The notes beneath the pieces were generated by a model. It ran no database searches. It had not been told where the DNA came from and saw only the letters and a program-made list of their open reading frames with translations. A program made the translations under genes and the position numbers. Of a DNA stretch of 64,000 bases, positions 38,080 to 51,867 are shown piece after piece (position 1 is the stretch's first letter; each line of letters begins with the position of its first letter). Source of the DNA: Pegea sp. RAD2-039 (Eukaryota; Chordata; Thaliacea; Salpida; Salpidae); NCBI GenBank assembly GCA_034620365.1, contig JAQGEQ010000042.1, positions 1-64,000 on the forward strand. Reading direction: 5' to 3'.

Positions 38080-41000
38080 TGGTGGATACACATAAAACTA
38101 CCAAGATCTTACGATCGAATATAAAAAAAAAATCCTGACAAACCGACTTCATCTAACAAGCTTGCAATGACAATTGCCAATCTTGCAATAAGATTTGCTC
38201 TGGTGAAGATCCGGCAATAGAATACATTAAACGTCTCTCCTGGTTTCATCTCACCTGTAGTGATGTGAGCAAAAAATGTATGATATATTTGATAACAACT
38301 AGACGAAGCAAATGGGATTTAAATGGTTCTGCATTAAATGTTGAACCATGAACACAACAGCTCCCTCATCTAATTATAATCAAAACCTATTATCCGACAT
38401 CAGCAAATCTTTATCTGCTGAATTAGCCAAACTTAAATCGGAAATTACCAAAGATGTTGCCAAGATCGATGAGAAAGTTTCTAGTTTGTCTAAATCAATG
38501 GAAGAAGGCCATCATCAAATCTCACAAGCATCAAAAAGACAATTCTTCTATCACATTAGGTATGTTCTTCAACGCACGGTCGATTATTAATAAAATTTTC
38601 CAATTGAAAGCTCTTTTGTATTCCCAAGATTTCACATTTGTTTTTATTACTGAAACTTGGTTGAAACCGTTTTATCCTGATTCTTTTCTGGTTGACAGTA
38701 ATCTTTTTTGTGTTTTGCGTTGTGATAGACTTTATAATAGAGGCGGCGGTGTTTGTGTAATTTACAAAATATTGCTTGCACCCATGATCTCTAGAATTCA
38801 GATCGATCCCATTAATTGTTCAGGGTTTGAGATTATCGCTTTTGATTTTCATTAATCAAAGTCCAAATTTTCTCGTTTTATATGTACCTATCTACCACCC
38901 TCTAAAATTAATGATAAGGTTACTGTTAAGGCCTTATTGAAGGTTCTGAATAGTATTGTGTGTCCTGAGTTATATATTTTGGGGGATTTTAATTTTAGTA
39001 AAATTGATTGGAATAACCCGAATTTAGCATTTATTGGAAAATCGTTTAACTTGGATAGGGGTAATACTAATTCAGCCTTTCTAAGTCCTGCCTTTGTAAG
39101 CTTCCTCAACGCCAATGATTTATCTCAGATGGTTACTTTTCCGACCCAAGTTAGTGGCAATACTTTGGATCTTCTTATCACATCAAAACCTGAGAACATT
39201 ATCTACGTTGATCAAAAAGAACCTGTTGCTCTGACATGCGATCACAATATGATTGAATTCAAGCTCTACCAAACTTTTTTTATGAACATTAAAACTTCAA
39301 GCAAAAGGAATTTTTACTGTGGAAATTATGATGGCATTAACAAATTTCTATCAGATGTTGACTGGATTTCTCTTTTCAACTCTTCCGAAGACATCAATAC
39401 TATTTACTCAAGGTTTACTAACATCGTTAAAGAGTCAATCGAAAAATTCATACCTTTCTATAGAGGCAACAAAAAACCACATTTGCCCAAAAATTTATAG
39501 AATTTACAACATTTAATAAACCTCCTATACGAACAAACTAAAACATACCCTTCCATCAAATCACTGTACAAAGATCTTTGTATAGTTTACAAGAAATCTA
39601 TTTATAATTTCTATTTGGGAAGAGAAAGTGTAGTTTTATCTTCACCTTGCAAGAAAACGTTTTTTGGTTTCATAAATCGCAAGCTTGAGGCGAGATCTCA
39701 AATATCTCCCCTAATTGATAACAGCGACCAGCTTGTGATGGAACCAGAAAATAAAACTGAGTTGCTAAATAATCAATTTAATAGCGTTTTTATAACCGAT
39801 GATGGCAATACTCCTTCTCTCTCCTACTCCGACATCCTTACAAATGTCTCTGAGATGGTAGATCTTGACAAAACGGTCAATATGGTATCTAATGCTAATT
39901 CTTTTTTAAAATCATCAGTTTCCAACACCCCAGATCAGATCTCAGCTTTGTTTTTAAGAAAAACTAATTCCTCTTTATCATCACCTTTATCGCTTTTCTT
40001 TAACATGACTCTGAGGCGAGGAAGAGTTCCACAAATTTGGAAGAATGCTATTATTACTCCAATTCATAAAAAGGGTCCCAGAAACACTGGACTTAATACA
40101 GACCAGTTTCGCTGACATCAGTTATCTGCAGAACTCAAGAGCATATCATTCACAATCATATGATCATCTAATATCTGATGTCCAGCATGGCTTTGTGAAA
40201 CGGAGATCTTCCCTGACCCAACATCACACTTTTCTTAATGAGCTTATATCCCATTATGAAAGTAATACTCCCTATGACATCATACAACTCGATTTTGCTA
40301 AGGCGTTTGATTCTGTCCCACACACTAAGCTCGTTACTGTATTGAAAAACTTAAAGATCAAAAGGTTTATCTTACAGTGGATTGAAGATTACTTATCAGA
40401 TAGAACCCAACAAACTCGTGTAGAAAGATCTTTATCTACTTCTAGTCAAATCACTAGTGGTGTTCCTCGGGGTTCTGTTCTGAGTCCCCTTCTCTTTTTA
40501 ATTTTCATCGAAGACCTCATCAGAAGATTAGTAGCAGTAGATGATGTCAGAGTGTTTGTGTATGCAGATGATATCAAGCTATTATCTTGTAATCCTTCAA
40601 AGCTTCAAACTGCACTACACACTGTAAAAAACTGGTCTACGAACTGGCAGCTCAGAATCCAGCCCACAAAATTTGAAATTATAACTTTTTCTCGTAAGCC
40701 AGCTGTAAATTGCTTGAACCAATACTCCATCAATAGATTTATTATTCAACGAATATCTTCGGTCCTAGACCTTGGCATTACTCAATTATCTGACTTTAAA
40801 TGGCGCAATTATGTTTCCAAAATCTTTGGAAAATCAATCAGCCTTGTCTTCCTTATTATAAAGACCTTTAATTCTAAGAACCCATGCTTTTTTATCAATC
40901 TTTTCAAATTGTACGTACGTCCAATTCTTGAATACAATGTTAGTGCATGGATGCCATATAAAGTTAGTGATATCAAAAAAATCGAATCTGTTCAGGCAAC

Positions 41001-41595
41001 ATTTACAAGATTAGTATGTAGGAAACTTAATATTAAATATGATAGTTATAAACATCGTCTCAGTCTCTTCAATGTAGATACTTTGGAAATTCGGCGGATT
41101 AAATACGACTTAATTCTTATTTTTAAAATTATCCACAATTTAATTGACTTTCAGTTTGATGATTTCTTTTCTATTAGTCCTTCCTTCAAGTTATATCAGC
41201 TCAGACGAGACCCATTACACCTTAATAAGCCTATATCACCTAGTACATTGGTCAGAGCAAATTTTTTCTCATACCTTACAATTAATACATGGAATCAGCT
41301 GCCATCAGACATTGCCATGTCGAAGTCACTCGCATTGTTCAAGCAGAAGTTGAACCGTTATAATATTACCAACATTGTCATTTCTAAGCTGTGATTTTTT
41401 TTCTTTCTCATATTATTAACATTCCATGTAACTGTTCACTGTTATATGCTTTGAGTGATATCGAAATATCATGTGTTACATCTTTTACTTTCTATATTTT
41501 TGGTTAAATAGATGTTATTTGTGAAAATGTTTGTTAGCGAGAGGTGCTCTTTTCAGGTACCCTCCTTCGCATTTATTGAAATAAATAGATAAATC
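38080..41595 (+). mobile_element. CR1/Jockey-like non-LTR retrotransposon, inactivated
   Basis: An almost full-length but broken LINE. A cysteine-rich PHD-like segment near 38150-38300 (NCQSCNKICS, WFHLTCSDV) marks the end of ORF1. The second ORF starts around 38450. Its endonuclease part shows NARSIINKIFQLK, FITETWL, GGGVCVIY, LYILGDFNF and TCDHNMIEF. The reverse-transcriptase part shows IITPIHKKG, QLDFAKAFDSVPH, SGVPRGSVLSPLLFLIFI, the catalytic YADD and the thumb region. Stops at 38853 and 39498 and at least two frame changes at about 40080-40170 break it, so it cannot encode a working protein. The 3' end is GCATTTATTGAAATAAATAG, shared with two truncated copies in this window. Clade assignment rests on these motifs only. 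Confidence 0.88.
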
Positions 41596-43100
41596 AAATT
41601 GATACGTAAAACTGTAAGGTAAAAAAAGTAACACTATAAAATATTAAAATATATACACCAATGTTGTGTAATTAAAAAAAAATTATCAAAAGACTTATAA
41701 AATTCTCTAATCTTCACAAGAGCTTAGTAGAACTCTGTTATATGAGCTCTTTTAATAGTGAAATATATGAGTACTAATTATGAGTATTGTCAGAGCTTTT
41801 TATTTTACGTTTTGCTTAAAATGGCCAGCAATCATTTCTTGTTAAAACACATACAAAAACTAGACATAATTGTAATTTTTCGTTTTGATTACTAAATATT
41901 TGTTCAGTATAGAGAAATATTCGTTTCTAGGGCAGCATTAAGTTTAATGTTGAAATTTTGCAAGTGTCAAAATGTTTTAATTGATTTTTAGCTAATGAAA
42001 ATATTGTAAATTGTTAAATTTAGGCGTAAAAATATATTTTTGTTTAAAATGTAAAAATATTTTCAATACTGATTTTTGATTGATTATGTTTTTATAAAGT
42101 GTTCCATTTTTGTTTTGATGAACGAACTTTTCTATTTGTTTAAGATATTTTAAATTCTGGAGTATTTTGCAGTCTGTTATGTTTAAATATTTTTTATATA
42201 TATGTATCCGTTTTTTAATACAACTTTATTTACTTTCATGAAACTTTATTTAAGTTCTATCTATTCATGATTACCAAATTAAGGGTTTTTAATGATTTAT
42301 GAAATCTAATATCTTCAATATATTTGTTATTAACTTAGAATACTTATCAACTAGTCCAATCTACTTGAAAGTTTAATTCTTGAAAATTGTTGTTTTATTT
42401 ATTTAAAAAACTTTTATCTCACTTCTTTAGTTTTATTTTGGTAAATAATGATTAATTATAATATTTATTGTTTATTAATTAATAATTATTTATTTTAAGC
42501 AATATTTTTAGCAGCTATTTTTACATCAATTTTTCTTTTAACCTTAAATATTATTATCCTAAGATGTGTTTTATAAATTATGTAAACTATTTATTAAGTT
42601 ATATTTTGTCATAAATCATTATATTTTACATTAAAACTTCATATGTTTGTCTGATTGTAACAAATGTTAAATTTATGCCTTTTTTTGTAAGAATTTATTT
42701 TATAATTAATATTTACTAGTTTTATAATATTTTAACAGAGTGTATATTTCTACTTCAATGATTTTATATAATTTTATTGAAAAAAATTTTGAGAAACTGT
42801 TATATAAGGTTTAAGAATTTATATTTTTTGCAATAAAGTTAAAACTTTTTGTTTAGAAACATTTTTTGTTTAAACTTATTTATAAATCAATAAAAATTAG
42901 CTCATTTAGTTGGTTATAAACCAAGTTTAGACTAAACTAAGAGTTTTTTAAGATATTAGGAGAGGTTTTTTTAGTCTTTCATGTTCAAAGTTGATATAAA
43001 TTTATAATTTATTATTATTTGTTACAATAAATGTCGTCAACATTTTTTTTCAGTATTTATTTATTCTATTTTTATATAAAACATTTTATTATCAAAGAAT
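41596..43100. other. AT-rich 5' flank of the LNX gene
   Basis: No gene was seen. A strong acceptor (ATTTTTTTTCAG, ending at 43053) lies 47 bases before the LNX start codon. It points to an upstream 5' untranslated exon or trans-splicing. Confidence 0.5.
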
Positions 43101-46100
43101 ATGGACGAGACACAGGATGACTCACCTCAATCTAGTGTAGTAGAAGTTACTAACAGTCTGGGAAAAGTTGGTTTTGTTGCTGTCAGCAGACATAATAACT
43201 CATCGAGCAGTTTTCATAACTCAATATCAAATAACAATGAAAATACTTCATCCTCTAATCAAAATGAATTTCAAAACTTTACATTACCAACAACTTCAGC
43301 TGAACAAACTAACATTTCTTTTACACATGATGAAAATATTATACCTTCGTCGAGAAGTAAGTATCTTAATGATACATTTATGAATAATAATTTTATTTTG
43401 TTTATATAATTTATCTATTAGGTGTTAGTCAATCACATATATCAAGAAGTGAAGTTTCTATAAATGTTTGTAAACAGTGTGGACAAGATCACACTGTGGC
43501 TGAAAATCATCAATATAACTACATTGAAGTTAGCTTTAAAGTCGAAATTTTTTAAAACAGAACCTTTTCATCTACTACTAGTTATTTTAAGCTTCTGCTC
43601 ATATAAATATAAATTTGAAAGTAGAAAAGCTATTTTTATATCATTTTAAGTTTATACAAGATCAAATGATCAAACTTTTTTATCTAATAGATAATCTACT
43701 AAACTTTAAACTGTTGATTTAATATTTCTAGGAATCAGATGAAGATTTACAATGTGACATTTGTCTTCAACCATTTGTAAATCCTTTTGATACAAAGTGC
43801 TCTCATACCTTTTGTGAACTTTGTTTGAGAAATCACATCAAATTGAAAAGTTTTTGTCCAATTGATAGAGAAAAACTGACTTTGAGGTTATTTCTTGCTG
43901 GTGTTTAATAATGTTTACAAACTGCTAATAATTTAATAACAAGTTTATAAACCAATTTCCATCACTTCAAGCCAACTGAACTTTTATTTTGATGTAGTTC
44001 AACTGACAGTTGGGAATCTAGTAAAGTTCTAAGCAAACTTTTAAACAAATTATCAGTTCATTGTCCAAACTCTGAGTTTTGCCAAGAAATTGTACATCGT
44101 GGTGAACTTGCAAACCATCTTAATGATAAGTAAGCTGTAATGTCAGCTTCATTTTTAAACAAATTTATTTTCAAATTAAATTTATAGATGTCCAGGTTCT
44201 ATTGTACGATGTGAAAGATCTTTGTATGGATGCAGTTATCGTGGTTCTAGGTGCTTGATGTACAAACACAATCTTCAGTGCGCTTACAGCCATTTAAAAG
44301 GTGAGACCAAGTCACGTGGTCACACGTTTGTATTATTATCATCTTCTCAAACTTGTTTGACTCATTTTCTTTCCTAAACATCACAGCAGCCAGAAGTGTC
44401 AGAATATCTTACAAAGGAACCGATAAAAACTTTGTCACTAAGCTTATGTCTCCTTTTCTGTCCATATAGTTTTCCCACATAATTCCAGAAGTTGACCTTT
44501 ATGTGGGTGGTGACCGGTCCCCAAGAAGAGGATACTGACTGATAATGGTTTCTCAGGCCATCGGTCCGCATCAACTCTCCTCGTTGTCGCAATTTTATGA
44601 TGATTGACCCGTAAATGGTTAATTTTGAAGATTATCAAAAGTCGTCTTCTTTAAACATCTGTACTGCAGCAGGATGCAGCTGTAAATCCATTTTCTTAGA
44701 TTAAAGGTCTTGAAGCTAAGGCATTCTAGGAATTCAGCTTTTATGCCCACCTTTTACAGAGTATTTTGATAGCTAAGCACCTCTCCAGTTCATTATAAGA
44801 CATATTGTCGATTTACAGCTGAATTTTCACAATTGAATCTTTTTTACAGCAAAACCGCTAGCATCTTTTTACCCTGAGTATAAGAAGCATGTTATCGAAG
44901 TTTATCGGAAAGAATTAGGTCAAGACCTTGGAATTTTAATAGTTGGAGGCTGTGATACTCCTCTGAAAGACATTGTTGTTCAAGACACAATTACCGGATC
45001 TGCTATTGGTGTTGATGGTAGAATTGAAAGTGGCGATATTTTAATCGAAGTGAGATTTCATATTGTGCTGAATTTCAAATGAGCTTCTAGCTGAAAGTAT
45101 TCTATTTTTCAAATCTTTTATTTTTCAATAATTTTTTAAGCATGATTACTTTTATACTATATCATCTGTGATTTGTAAAGCAACAATCTAGATTTAAATC
45201 TCACCAAAAATGTAAAAAAATCTTCAATTGTTGGCTTGAAAGTATTAAGAAGTTGCTTGCTTTTAGAAGCTCGTGATAAACTAGATTAGTAGTTACATAA
45301 CAACTGATTTCATTTGATAGGCAAACGGTGAGAGTTTTCATAACATTCAACATGTCGAAGCCAGAAAACTACTCTCTAGTCTGTCACGTCTTGTTCGGTT
45401 TGTACTTTTGAGATTGGATAAAGATTTGGAAAGATTTCAATCTGATGAGGCCTCAGAAGTGTTTACAATTACACTTCATAAACCCATCACATCTCATCTG
45501 GGGATTAAAGTTTGTTCAATTTGCTGCTTGTCATATGATGTCATCATACAAAACACGAGATCTTCTCGTGATTAGATCATAAAAAGTTATTTTTGGATTT
45601 CAATTAAAAAATAAACAAATAAACTGAAATTTTAAAATTTCTACAAGCTTATTTAATAACTTTGTTTTATAATTTTAATTGTTTGATAAATTTCAAATTG
45701 GAATTAGATATTTAGAGCAAGTTAAATCGACTGAAAACAACTTCGTTCAATCAACACCCGCCCACGCCCGTGCACGAGTTCGACTGAATTATTCATCGTT
45801 TTCACAAGAACTCTCTTAACCACAAATTTGTGTCTTACGTAATCTCCTCTTTTAAAGATCACTGCAAAAGAAGAAGAGGAAGGAATCTTTGTTCTGGACA
45901 TTTTACAAGGATCAGTTGCTGCTGAAAGCGGGAAGTTGAAAGTCAATGATCGCATTTTGAGTGTCTCCGGGGTCGAGATGATGAGCTCTTCCGATCCAGA
46001 AGAAGCTGCTAGAGTCATCTCGGTGATCTAATTTGCATAATTTCACAATTGTGCTTTTAATTTATTTATTTTTAGGAATCCTATTCCGAGGTTGTCTTCG

Positions 46101-47751
46101 TGATTAGTCGAAAGAAGGAAGAAGCGGGAAAGAAGGTTTGTTGATGATTGTGATGTCATCAAATCGTGATGATGAATAATTGATGTTTGTTAATCAGATC
46201 CCGCCGCGGAGGTTGCCTCCTCCTCTTCCAATCTCCTCAACTTCTTCTCAGAGCACTTGCGACTATCATGTAGTCTTCTTATCTTTTTATGCATCTTCTT
46301 ATCAATTCATTTTCAGTATATTCGCGTCGGAAAGCGTTTCAAGGAGAATTTGGGCATCGTGGTTGCCGGAGGAACAGAAAAACTTCAAAGTCTTCCGATA
46401 TTTATCCGTGATATCCTCGAAAATGGAATAATGGATCGCGATAAACGCTTGAGGAAGGGCGACATCTTGCTGTCGGTTAACAACTCGTCTCTAGTCGGAT
46501 GTACTCATGAAGAAGCTGTGAGTACTCTAAAGGATGTGGCTCATGGAAGTCGTGTCGTGGTATTTAAAAGTAGGTGGCAAGTACTTTGAGGAGCATCTTG
46601 TTTATTTTCCTTGGTCTAAGATACTGAGCTTATGCTGATGTAATCTCATCAAATATATTTCCTAAAATCAAATATAATCAGCTCTTTAAAGAAATTCTTA
46701 GAAAAATATTGATAAATTATCTCTGTTTCAATTTTATTTCTTCCCGACTTTTTAAACAAAATGTTTCACAAAATTACAACCTTACCCTTTCATCAGTATG
46801 TCGGCTCGGTTACCCAAACAAAAAGACAGATATGCAAATGTGGGACCGCGACTCCGCGCATAATCATCATCGACGATCAGGAGTTCACGCATTCTTCACG
46901 TCACCCTCATCACCTTCTTGGAGGATGTGGTTTGCTCTTCCCATTAGACATCATATCTCGATAAAAATCATCATCAAAAGACCTTGTAATGTTCATGACA
47001 TTGGGATTCGTGTTTGTAAAGGAGGAAAGAACTATCCTTTGTGTCTTATCAAGTAAGATGAGGCATTTATTGATTTGTAAACAGGTTAAAGTTCAAACGT
47101 TGATAATAATTTTTCACAAATATTTGAAATGAAGACAAAAAATTCATAAATAATCCCAACTAGATGAGTTAAGATACATTCTGAAAGTTGAAACAAAATC
47201 AATTTTGCTTAAAAAAGTTTACACTGAAATTTGCAATATTTTGGAAAAAAATTTCATGTGCTTGTCTAGTAGCTAAAAACTTTTATTTGTAAACTATCAC
47301 CCCTACTGGTACAGATTAGCAAAGTATTGTAAAAGCTAATTGAGTTGATCCTACCAGCTTGACTTGTATAAACTCCTCGACCAACAACACCAAGTCAATA
47401 ATAACTTGTCTTACAAACAAATCTTGTGCTTGGTTGTTGAAGGTGCTGAAGACTCACTTGCTTCTAGCACCTTGACTTGTAAAAACTTATCGGCTATAGA
47501 AAACCAGATAAACATCAATTTTTCAAAATTGAAGCTAAATTAACAGGTCACATTATTTGTTTTTCAGAAATATTGTCAAAGGAAGTATAGCGAGTCTTCC
47601 AAACTACAATATCCAATGCGGCGATCTTTTACTTAGTATAAACAACAACTCAACAAGCGAGTGTTCCTTACCCACCATCAAGGCCCTACTTTCGCCTCCT
47701 TACAAAGTCTTTCATCTAACTGTGATTCCTCTGCCTGGAAGTCTACACTAA
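43101..47751 (+). CDS. lnx: LNX-type RING E3 ubiquitin ligase with four PDZ domains
   Basis: Thirteen exons with fully consistent phases: 43101-43356, 43422-43528, 43732-43886, 43998-44129, 44188-44300, 44850-45049, 45321-45509, 45858-46022, 46076-46135, 46198-46269, 46317-46569, 46797-47052 and 47568-47751. The product is 713 residues, close to vertebrate LNX1/2. After a Ser/Asn-rich N-terminus comes the LNX signature CKQCGQDHTVAENHQYNYIE. A C3HC4 RING follows at about residues 129-167 (CDICLQPF, CSHTFCELCLRN, FCPIDR), then a zinc-binding segment (HCPNSEFCQEIVHR, KCPGSIVRCE). PDZ1 (LGILIVGG), PDZ2 (HLGIKITA), PDZ3 (NLGIVVAGG) and PDZ4 (DIGIRVCKGG) follow. LNX proteins ubiquitinate Numb and other PDZ-bound partners in the cytosol; I did not see the NPAY Numb-binding motif. 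Several introns are only 47-65 bases. Intron 5 carries a dispersed repeat and the last intron a satellite unit. AATAAA lies near 47991. Confidence 0.93.
44386..44508. repeat. Dispersed repeat shared with 50342-50464
   Basis: About 122 bases in LNX intron 5 match 50342-50464 with few differences, beginning AGCAGCCAGAAGTGTCAGAA and ending GAAGTTGACCTTTATGTGG. At the second site it runs straight into the 113-base satellite; here it runs into unrelated sequence. It may be a fragment of a transposon. A minus-strand open frame across both copies is conserved in part (FWNYVGKLYGQKRRHKLSDK), but no family was recognised. Confidence 0.85.
47352..47491 (+). repeat. 113-base satellite, isolated 1.2 units in the last LNX intron
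   Basis: A clean copy of the unit (CTTGTCTTACAAACAAATC, AAGGTGCTGAAGACTCAC, CTTCTAGCACCTTGAC) lies within the intron 47053-47567. It starts inside the element at CCAGCTTGACTTG and stops at AAAAACTTATCG. Confidence 0.9.
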
Positions 47752-48729
47752 TTTTATTTGCTCGCTTCTTTTAAAATCTTTCAGTTTTTTTATGTTGCTA
47801 TCGAAAAAAATAGTAATTTCAAAATCGATTGACAATTGTAAATGTTTTTCTGTGCAATTTAGTTGAAGATTTAGTTATTTTCTTCCTTACTTTTTATGTA
47901 CTAAACACTTCCATTCATCTGCCACCATTATGTGTAGCTTTTCTGTTTACCAATTTCTTTAAGCTATGATTTGGAACAAACTTTATTTCAATAAATTATT
48001 TTTTTATATAGTTTTTATCCAATAAGATTTACTATCTAATTTTCTGATAAACTACGGTGAGATCTAAATTCTATATCAGCTTAAATGGAATGTTAATCAA
48101 AAGATGAATGTTTTTCTCAAATTTATCTGTAATAAAATATTTCTTTTTTAGAATTTATCTGTTTTAGGTTAAATTGATAACTGAAGAATTGTTATGAAAA
48201 ATACTTTTGAGTTTCTGTTTTATAATAAAAGCAAAAAAATGGCTGATCAAATTTTGTAGGGAGGGATTTACAACCAGCGTTAAAACTTAATGAATGAATT
48301 TGAACAAAAAAAAGTTGTGTGAGAAAAAGTAAAAGTTAGTTCTAATAATTTACATTAGACTAACACTGCTTGTAGGATACATAATAAAAACTGAGATCAT
48401 ATAAATATTAAAGCTAAAATAATCTTTTTATGAGAATTGGGTGATTTCATGAATAAGACTCTAACATAATATTCATTTATATTTCTCAATCAAAGTAAAA
48501 ATTTATTCGGCAAAATATTCTAAAATCAAATAACTCTAAACAATGCTATATTTAAACCGGTGCCTGACTTTGAGAAAATTTATGGTATGCAACAGGGCGA
48601 TGAGTCAATTGGTTACCAATTCTTTGCGTAATAGTTTAATAGATTCTAATAGGGTACTGTAGTTTATCTAAGTTATAAACCATAAAATTATTATTAAAAC
48701 TGAAAAAGGTATTTTATGTTTAAAAATTA
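47752..48729. other. LNX 3' flank and spacer
   Basis: Contains the AATAAA near 47991. The rest is AT-rich with no gene recognised, up to the truncated LINE copy. Confidence 0.5.
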
Positions 48730-49557
48730 TTATATTATTCAGCTAATATCTTCGGTCCTAAACCTTGGCATTACCCTATCATCTGACTTTAAATGGCACT
48801 ATTATCCTATCAAAATCTTTGCAAAATTGATCAACCTTGTCTACCTTACAATAAGGACCTTTAATTCTAAAGATCCATACGTCTTTATCAATCTTTTCAA
48901 ATTTTACGTACATCCAATTTTTAAATACAATCTCAGCGCATGAATGCTATATCAAGTTGGTGATATCAAAAAAATCGAATCTATTTAGGCAATATTTCCG
49001 AGATTGGTATGCAGGAATTTAATATTAAATACGATAAAAGCTTTTTAAAATTAGATAATTTGGAAATTTGACAGATTAAATACACTTGATTCTTATTTCT
49101 AAAATTATCCACAATTTAATTGACCTTCAGTTTGATGATATCTTTTCCAATGGTCCTTTCCTCAAGTTATATCAACTCAGACGAGAAACATTACATCTTA
49201 ATAAACCCATATCACCTGGTACGTTAGTCAGAGCAAATTTTTTATCATACTGCACAATTAGTACATGGAACCAGTTGCCACCAGATATTGTCATATCAGA
49301 ATCACTCATGTTGTTCAATATTGAATCGTTATAATATTGCCAACATTTTCATTTCTAAACTCTGATTTTTCCCATTTTTTATATTATTAACATTCTTTGT
49401 AATTGTTCATTGTTATATGCTTGGAGGACTACTGAAATGTCATGTGTTACATCTTTTGTTTTCTACATTTCTAACTTAGTGGATGTTATTTGTGAGAATG
49501 TGTTAGCGAGAGATAATCACTTCAGGTACCCTCCTTGGCATTTATTGAAATAAACAA
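48730..49557 (+). mobile_element. 5'-truncated LINE copy (3' end only)
   Basis: Matches the end of the LINE at 40745-41595: ISSVLNLGIT, SSDFKWHYY, then LYQLRRETLHLNKPISPGTL and NQLPPDI. The shared 3' end is CATTTATTGAAATAAA. Stops interrupt the coding remnant. The copy begins abruptly within the C-terminal part of the reverse-transcriptase ORF, the normal result of incomplete target-primed reverse transcription. Confidence 0.9.
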
Positions 49558-50340
49558 AAATAGTTAACAATAACTTGTTTATGGTCTTGATTGAATTAAT
49601 TTCGAAAAATATATCAAAACTATAGATAGGCAGGTTGTAACAAATGAAAACAAAATGATATGTTTCTGATTGTTTCAAAGAAATGAATCAGTATCAAATG
49701 TTTAAACTTGTAATTAAACTTCGAACTAGCAAGTTAGATTTATATACAAAAGCTAACTAGTTTGATGAATAAATATTTAATCTGGTATTTGCTCCGCTAT
49801 CAAGAATTACGTTTTCAAAAGTTAATATTAAAAGCTAAAATTTTATCAAATTAAATGTTTAGTTTAAAATTTCCTATCTATACTATCTATAAAAAGATTT
49901 CACTTATAAATGAAAACATTTCAAGATTTTTCTGGCTTTCTATACTCACAGAAAGTAAATGACAATAATAATAAGCAAACTTCTTTTGGACAACATTAAT
50001 TCTATTTCACATTGAAAAATTGAGCTCTAGAAAATATCGAAATTATTTAGAATTAAAAGAATCTCGACCATTTACGTTTCAATTGCAAAGTAAAAACTGT
50101 TTATACAAAAGCTATTTGTTTACCTTGCTTCAAATAGTGAATACAACAAGCATTCGATGAACATCAAAATTTTGCAAAAAGATCCAATTTCTCCCGCAAC
50201 AGTATATTTTATTCATCTTTACTTACCACCTAAGCTTGAATACTTTCAATAAAAAGCTAGTTTAATAAATCTGACTGCAACCTGTGTTTAGATGTCAAAA
50301 AAAGTCTGACAAAAAGAAGCCGGTAAAAAAATAATAAATT
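49558..50340. other. AT-rich spacer
   Basis: Nothing recognised between the truncated LINE and the dispersed repeat. Confidence 0.45.
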
Positions 50341-50341
50341 T

Positions 50342-50464
50342 TAGCAGCCAGAAGTGTCAGAACATCTTACAAAGGAACCGATAAAGACTTTATCACTAAG
50401 CTTATGTCGCCTTTTCTGTCCATATAGTTTTCCCACATAATTCCAGAAGTTGACCTTTATGTGG
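50342..50464. repeat. Dispersed repeat, second copy
   Basis: Matches 44386-44508 (see that entry). It directly abuts satellite array 2 at TTATGTGG|TTGC. Confidence 0.85.
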
Positions 50465-51714
50465 TTGCTAAAAACAAGCGAGTCATCAACACCTTCAACC
50501 TCCAAACACAAGATTTGTTTGTAAGACAAGTTATTATTGAATTGGTGTTGGTGGTCGAGGAGTTTTTACAAGGCAAGGTGTTAGAAGCAAGTGAGTCATC
50601 AACACCTTCAACCTCCAAACACAAGATTTGTTTGTAAGACAAGTTATTATTGACTTGGTGTTGGTGGTCGAGGAGTTTTTACAAGTCAAGCTGCTAGAAG
50701 CAAGTGAGTCTTCAGCACCTTCAACCTCCAAACACAAGATTTGTTTGTAAGACAAGTTATTATTGACTTGGTGTTGTTGGTCGAGGAGTTTTTACAAGTC
50801 AAGCTGCTAGAAGCAAGTGAGTCTTCAGCACCTTCAACAACCAAGCACAAGATTTGTTTGTAAGACAAGTTATTATTGACTTGGTGTTGGTGGTCGAGGA
50901 GTTTTTACAAGTCAAGGTGTTAGAAGCAAGTGAGTCTTCAGCACCTTCAACCTCCAAACACAAGATTTGTTTGTAAGACAAGTTATTATTGACTTGGTGT
51001 TGTTGGTCGAGGAGTTTTTACAAGTCAAGCTGCTAGAAGCAAGTGAGTCTTCAGCACCTTCAACCTCCAAACACAAGATTTGTTTGTAAGACAAGTTATT
51101 ATTGACTTGGTGTTGTTGGTCGAGGAGTTTTTACAAGTCAAGCTGCTAGAAGCAAGTGAGTCTTCAGCACCTTCAACAACCAAGCACAAGATTTGTTTGT
51201 AAGACAAGTTATTATTGACTTGGTGTTGGTGGTCGAGGAGTTTTTACAAGTCAAGGTGTTAGAAGCAAGTGAGTCTTCAGCACCTTCGGCCACCAAGCAC
51301 AAGATTTGTTTGTAAGACAAGTTATTATTGACTTGGTGTTGTTGGTCGAGGAGTTTTTACAAGTCAAGCTGCTAGAAGCAAGTGAGTCTTCAACACCTTC
51401 AATCACCAAGCACAAGATTTGTTTGTAAGACAAGTTATTATTGACTTGGTGTTGGTGGTCGACGAGTTTTTACAAGTCAAGGTGCTAGAAGCAAGTGAGT
51501 CTTCAGCACCTTCAACCTCCAAACACAAGATTTGTTTGTAAGACAAGTTATTATTGACTTGGTGTTGTTGGTCAAGGAGTTTTTACAAGTCAAGGTGCTA
51601 GAAGCAAGTGAGTCTTCAGCACCTTCAACCTCCAAACACAAGATTTGTTTGTAAGACAAGTTATTATTGACTTGGTGTTGGTGGCCGACGAGTTTTTACA
51701 AGTCAAGGTGTTTA
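50465..51714 (-). repeat. 113-base satellite, array 2 (about 11 units, reversed)
   Basis: Same unit as array 1 but on the opposite strand, at steps of 113 bases (for example GATTTGTTTGTAAGACAAG at successive units). The first unit at the left is shorter by two or three bases. Variants alternate between CTCCAAACACAAG and CAACCAAGCACAAG. This suggests that blocks of more than one unit were copied together. It lies about 150 bases beyond the 3' end of the SUV39H coding region. Confidence 0.95.
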
Positions 51715-51867
51715 ACAGGCTCAAGACTAACATCAAGCAGGCAGTTGTACTCAATTGTACTTTATTACTAAACATAACATTTTGATTAGTAACGGTTTCA
51801 AGATCCAGAGACATAATTCGAAATCAAACTTAGAACTGATAAACATACGAGTTAATGACGTCATTAT

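Noticed and set aside
44374..44638. Minus-strand open frames in LNX intron 5
   Set aside because: They coincide with a dispersed repeat; no family recognised and the frame is not maintained beyond the repeat.
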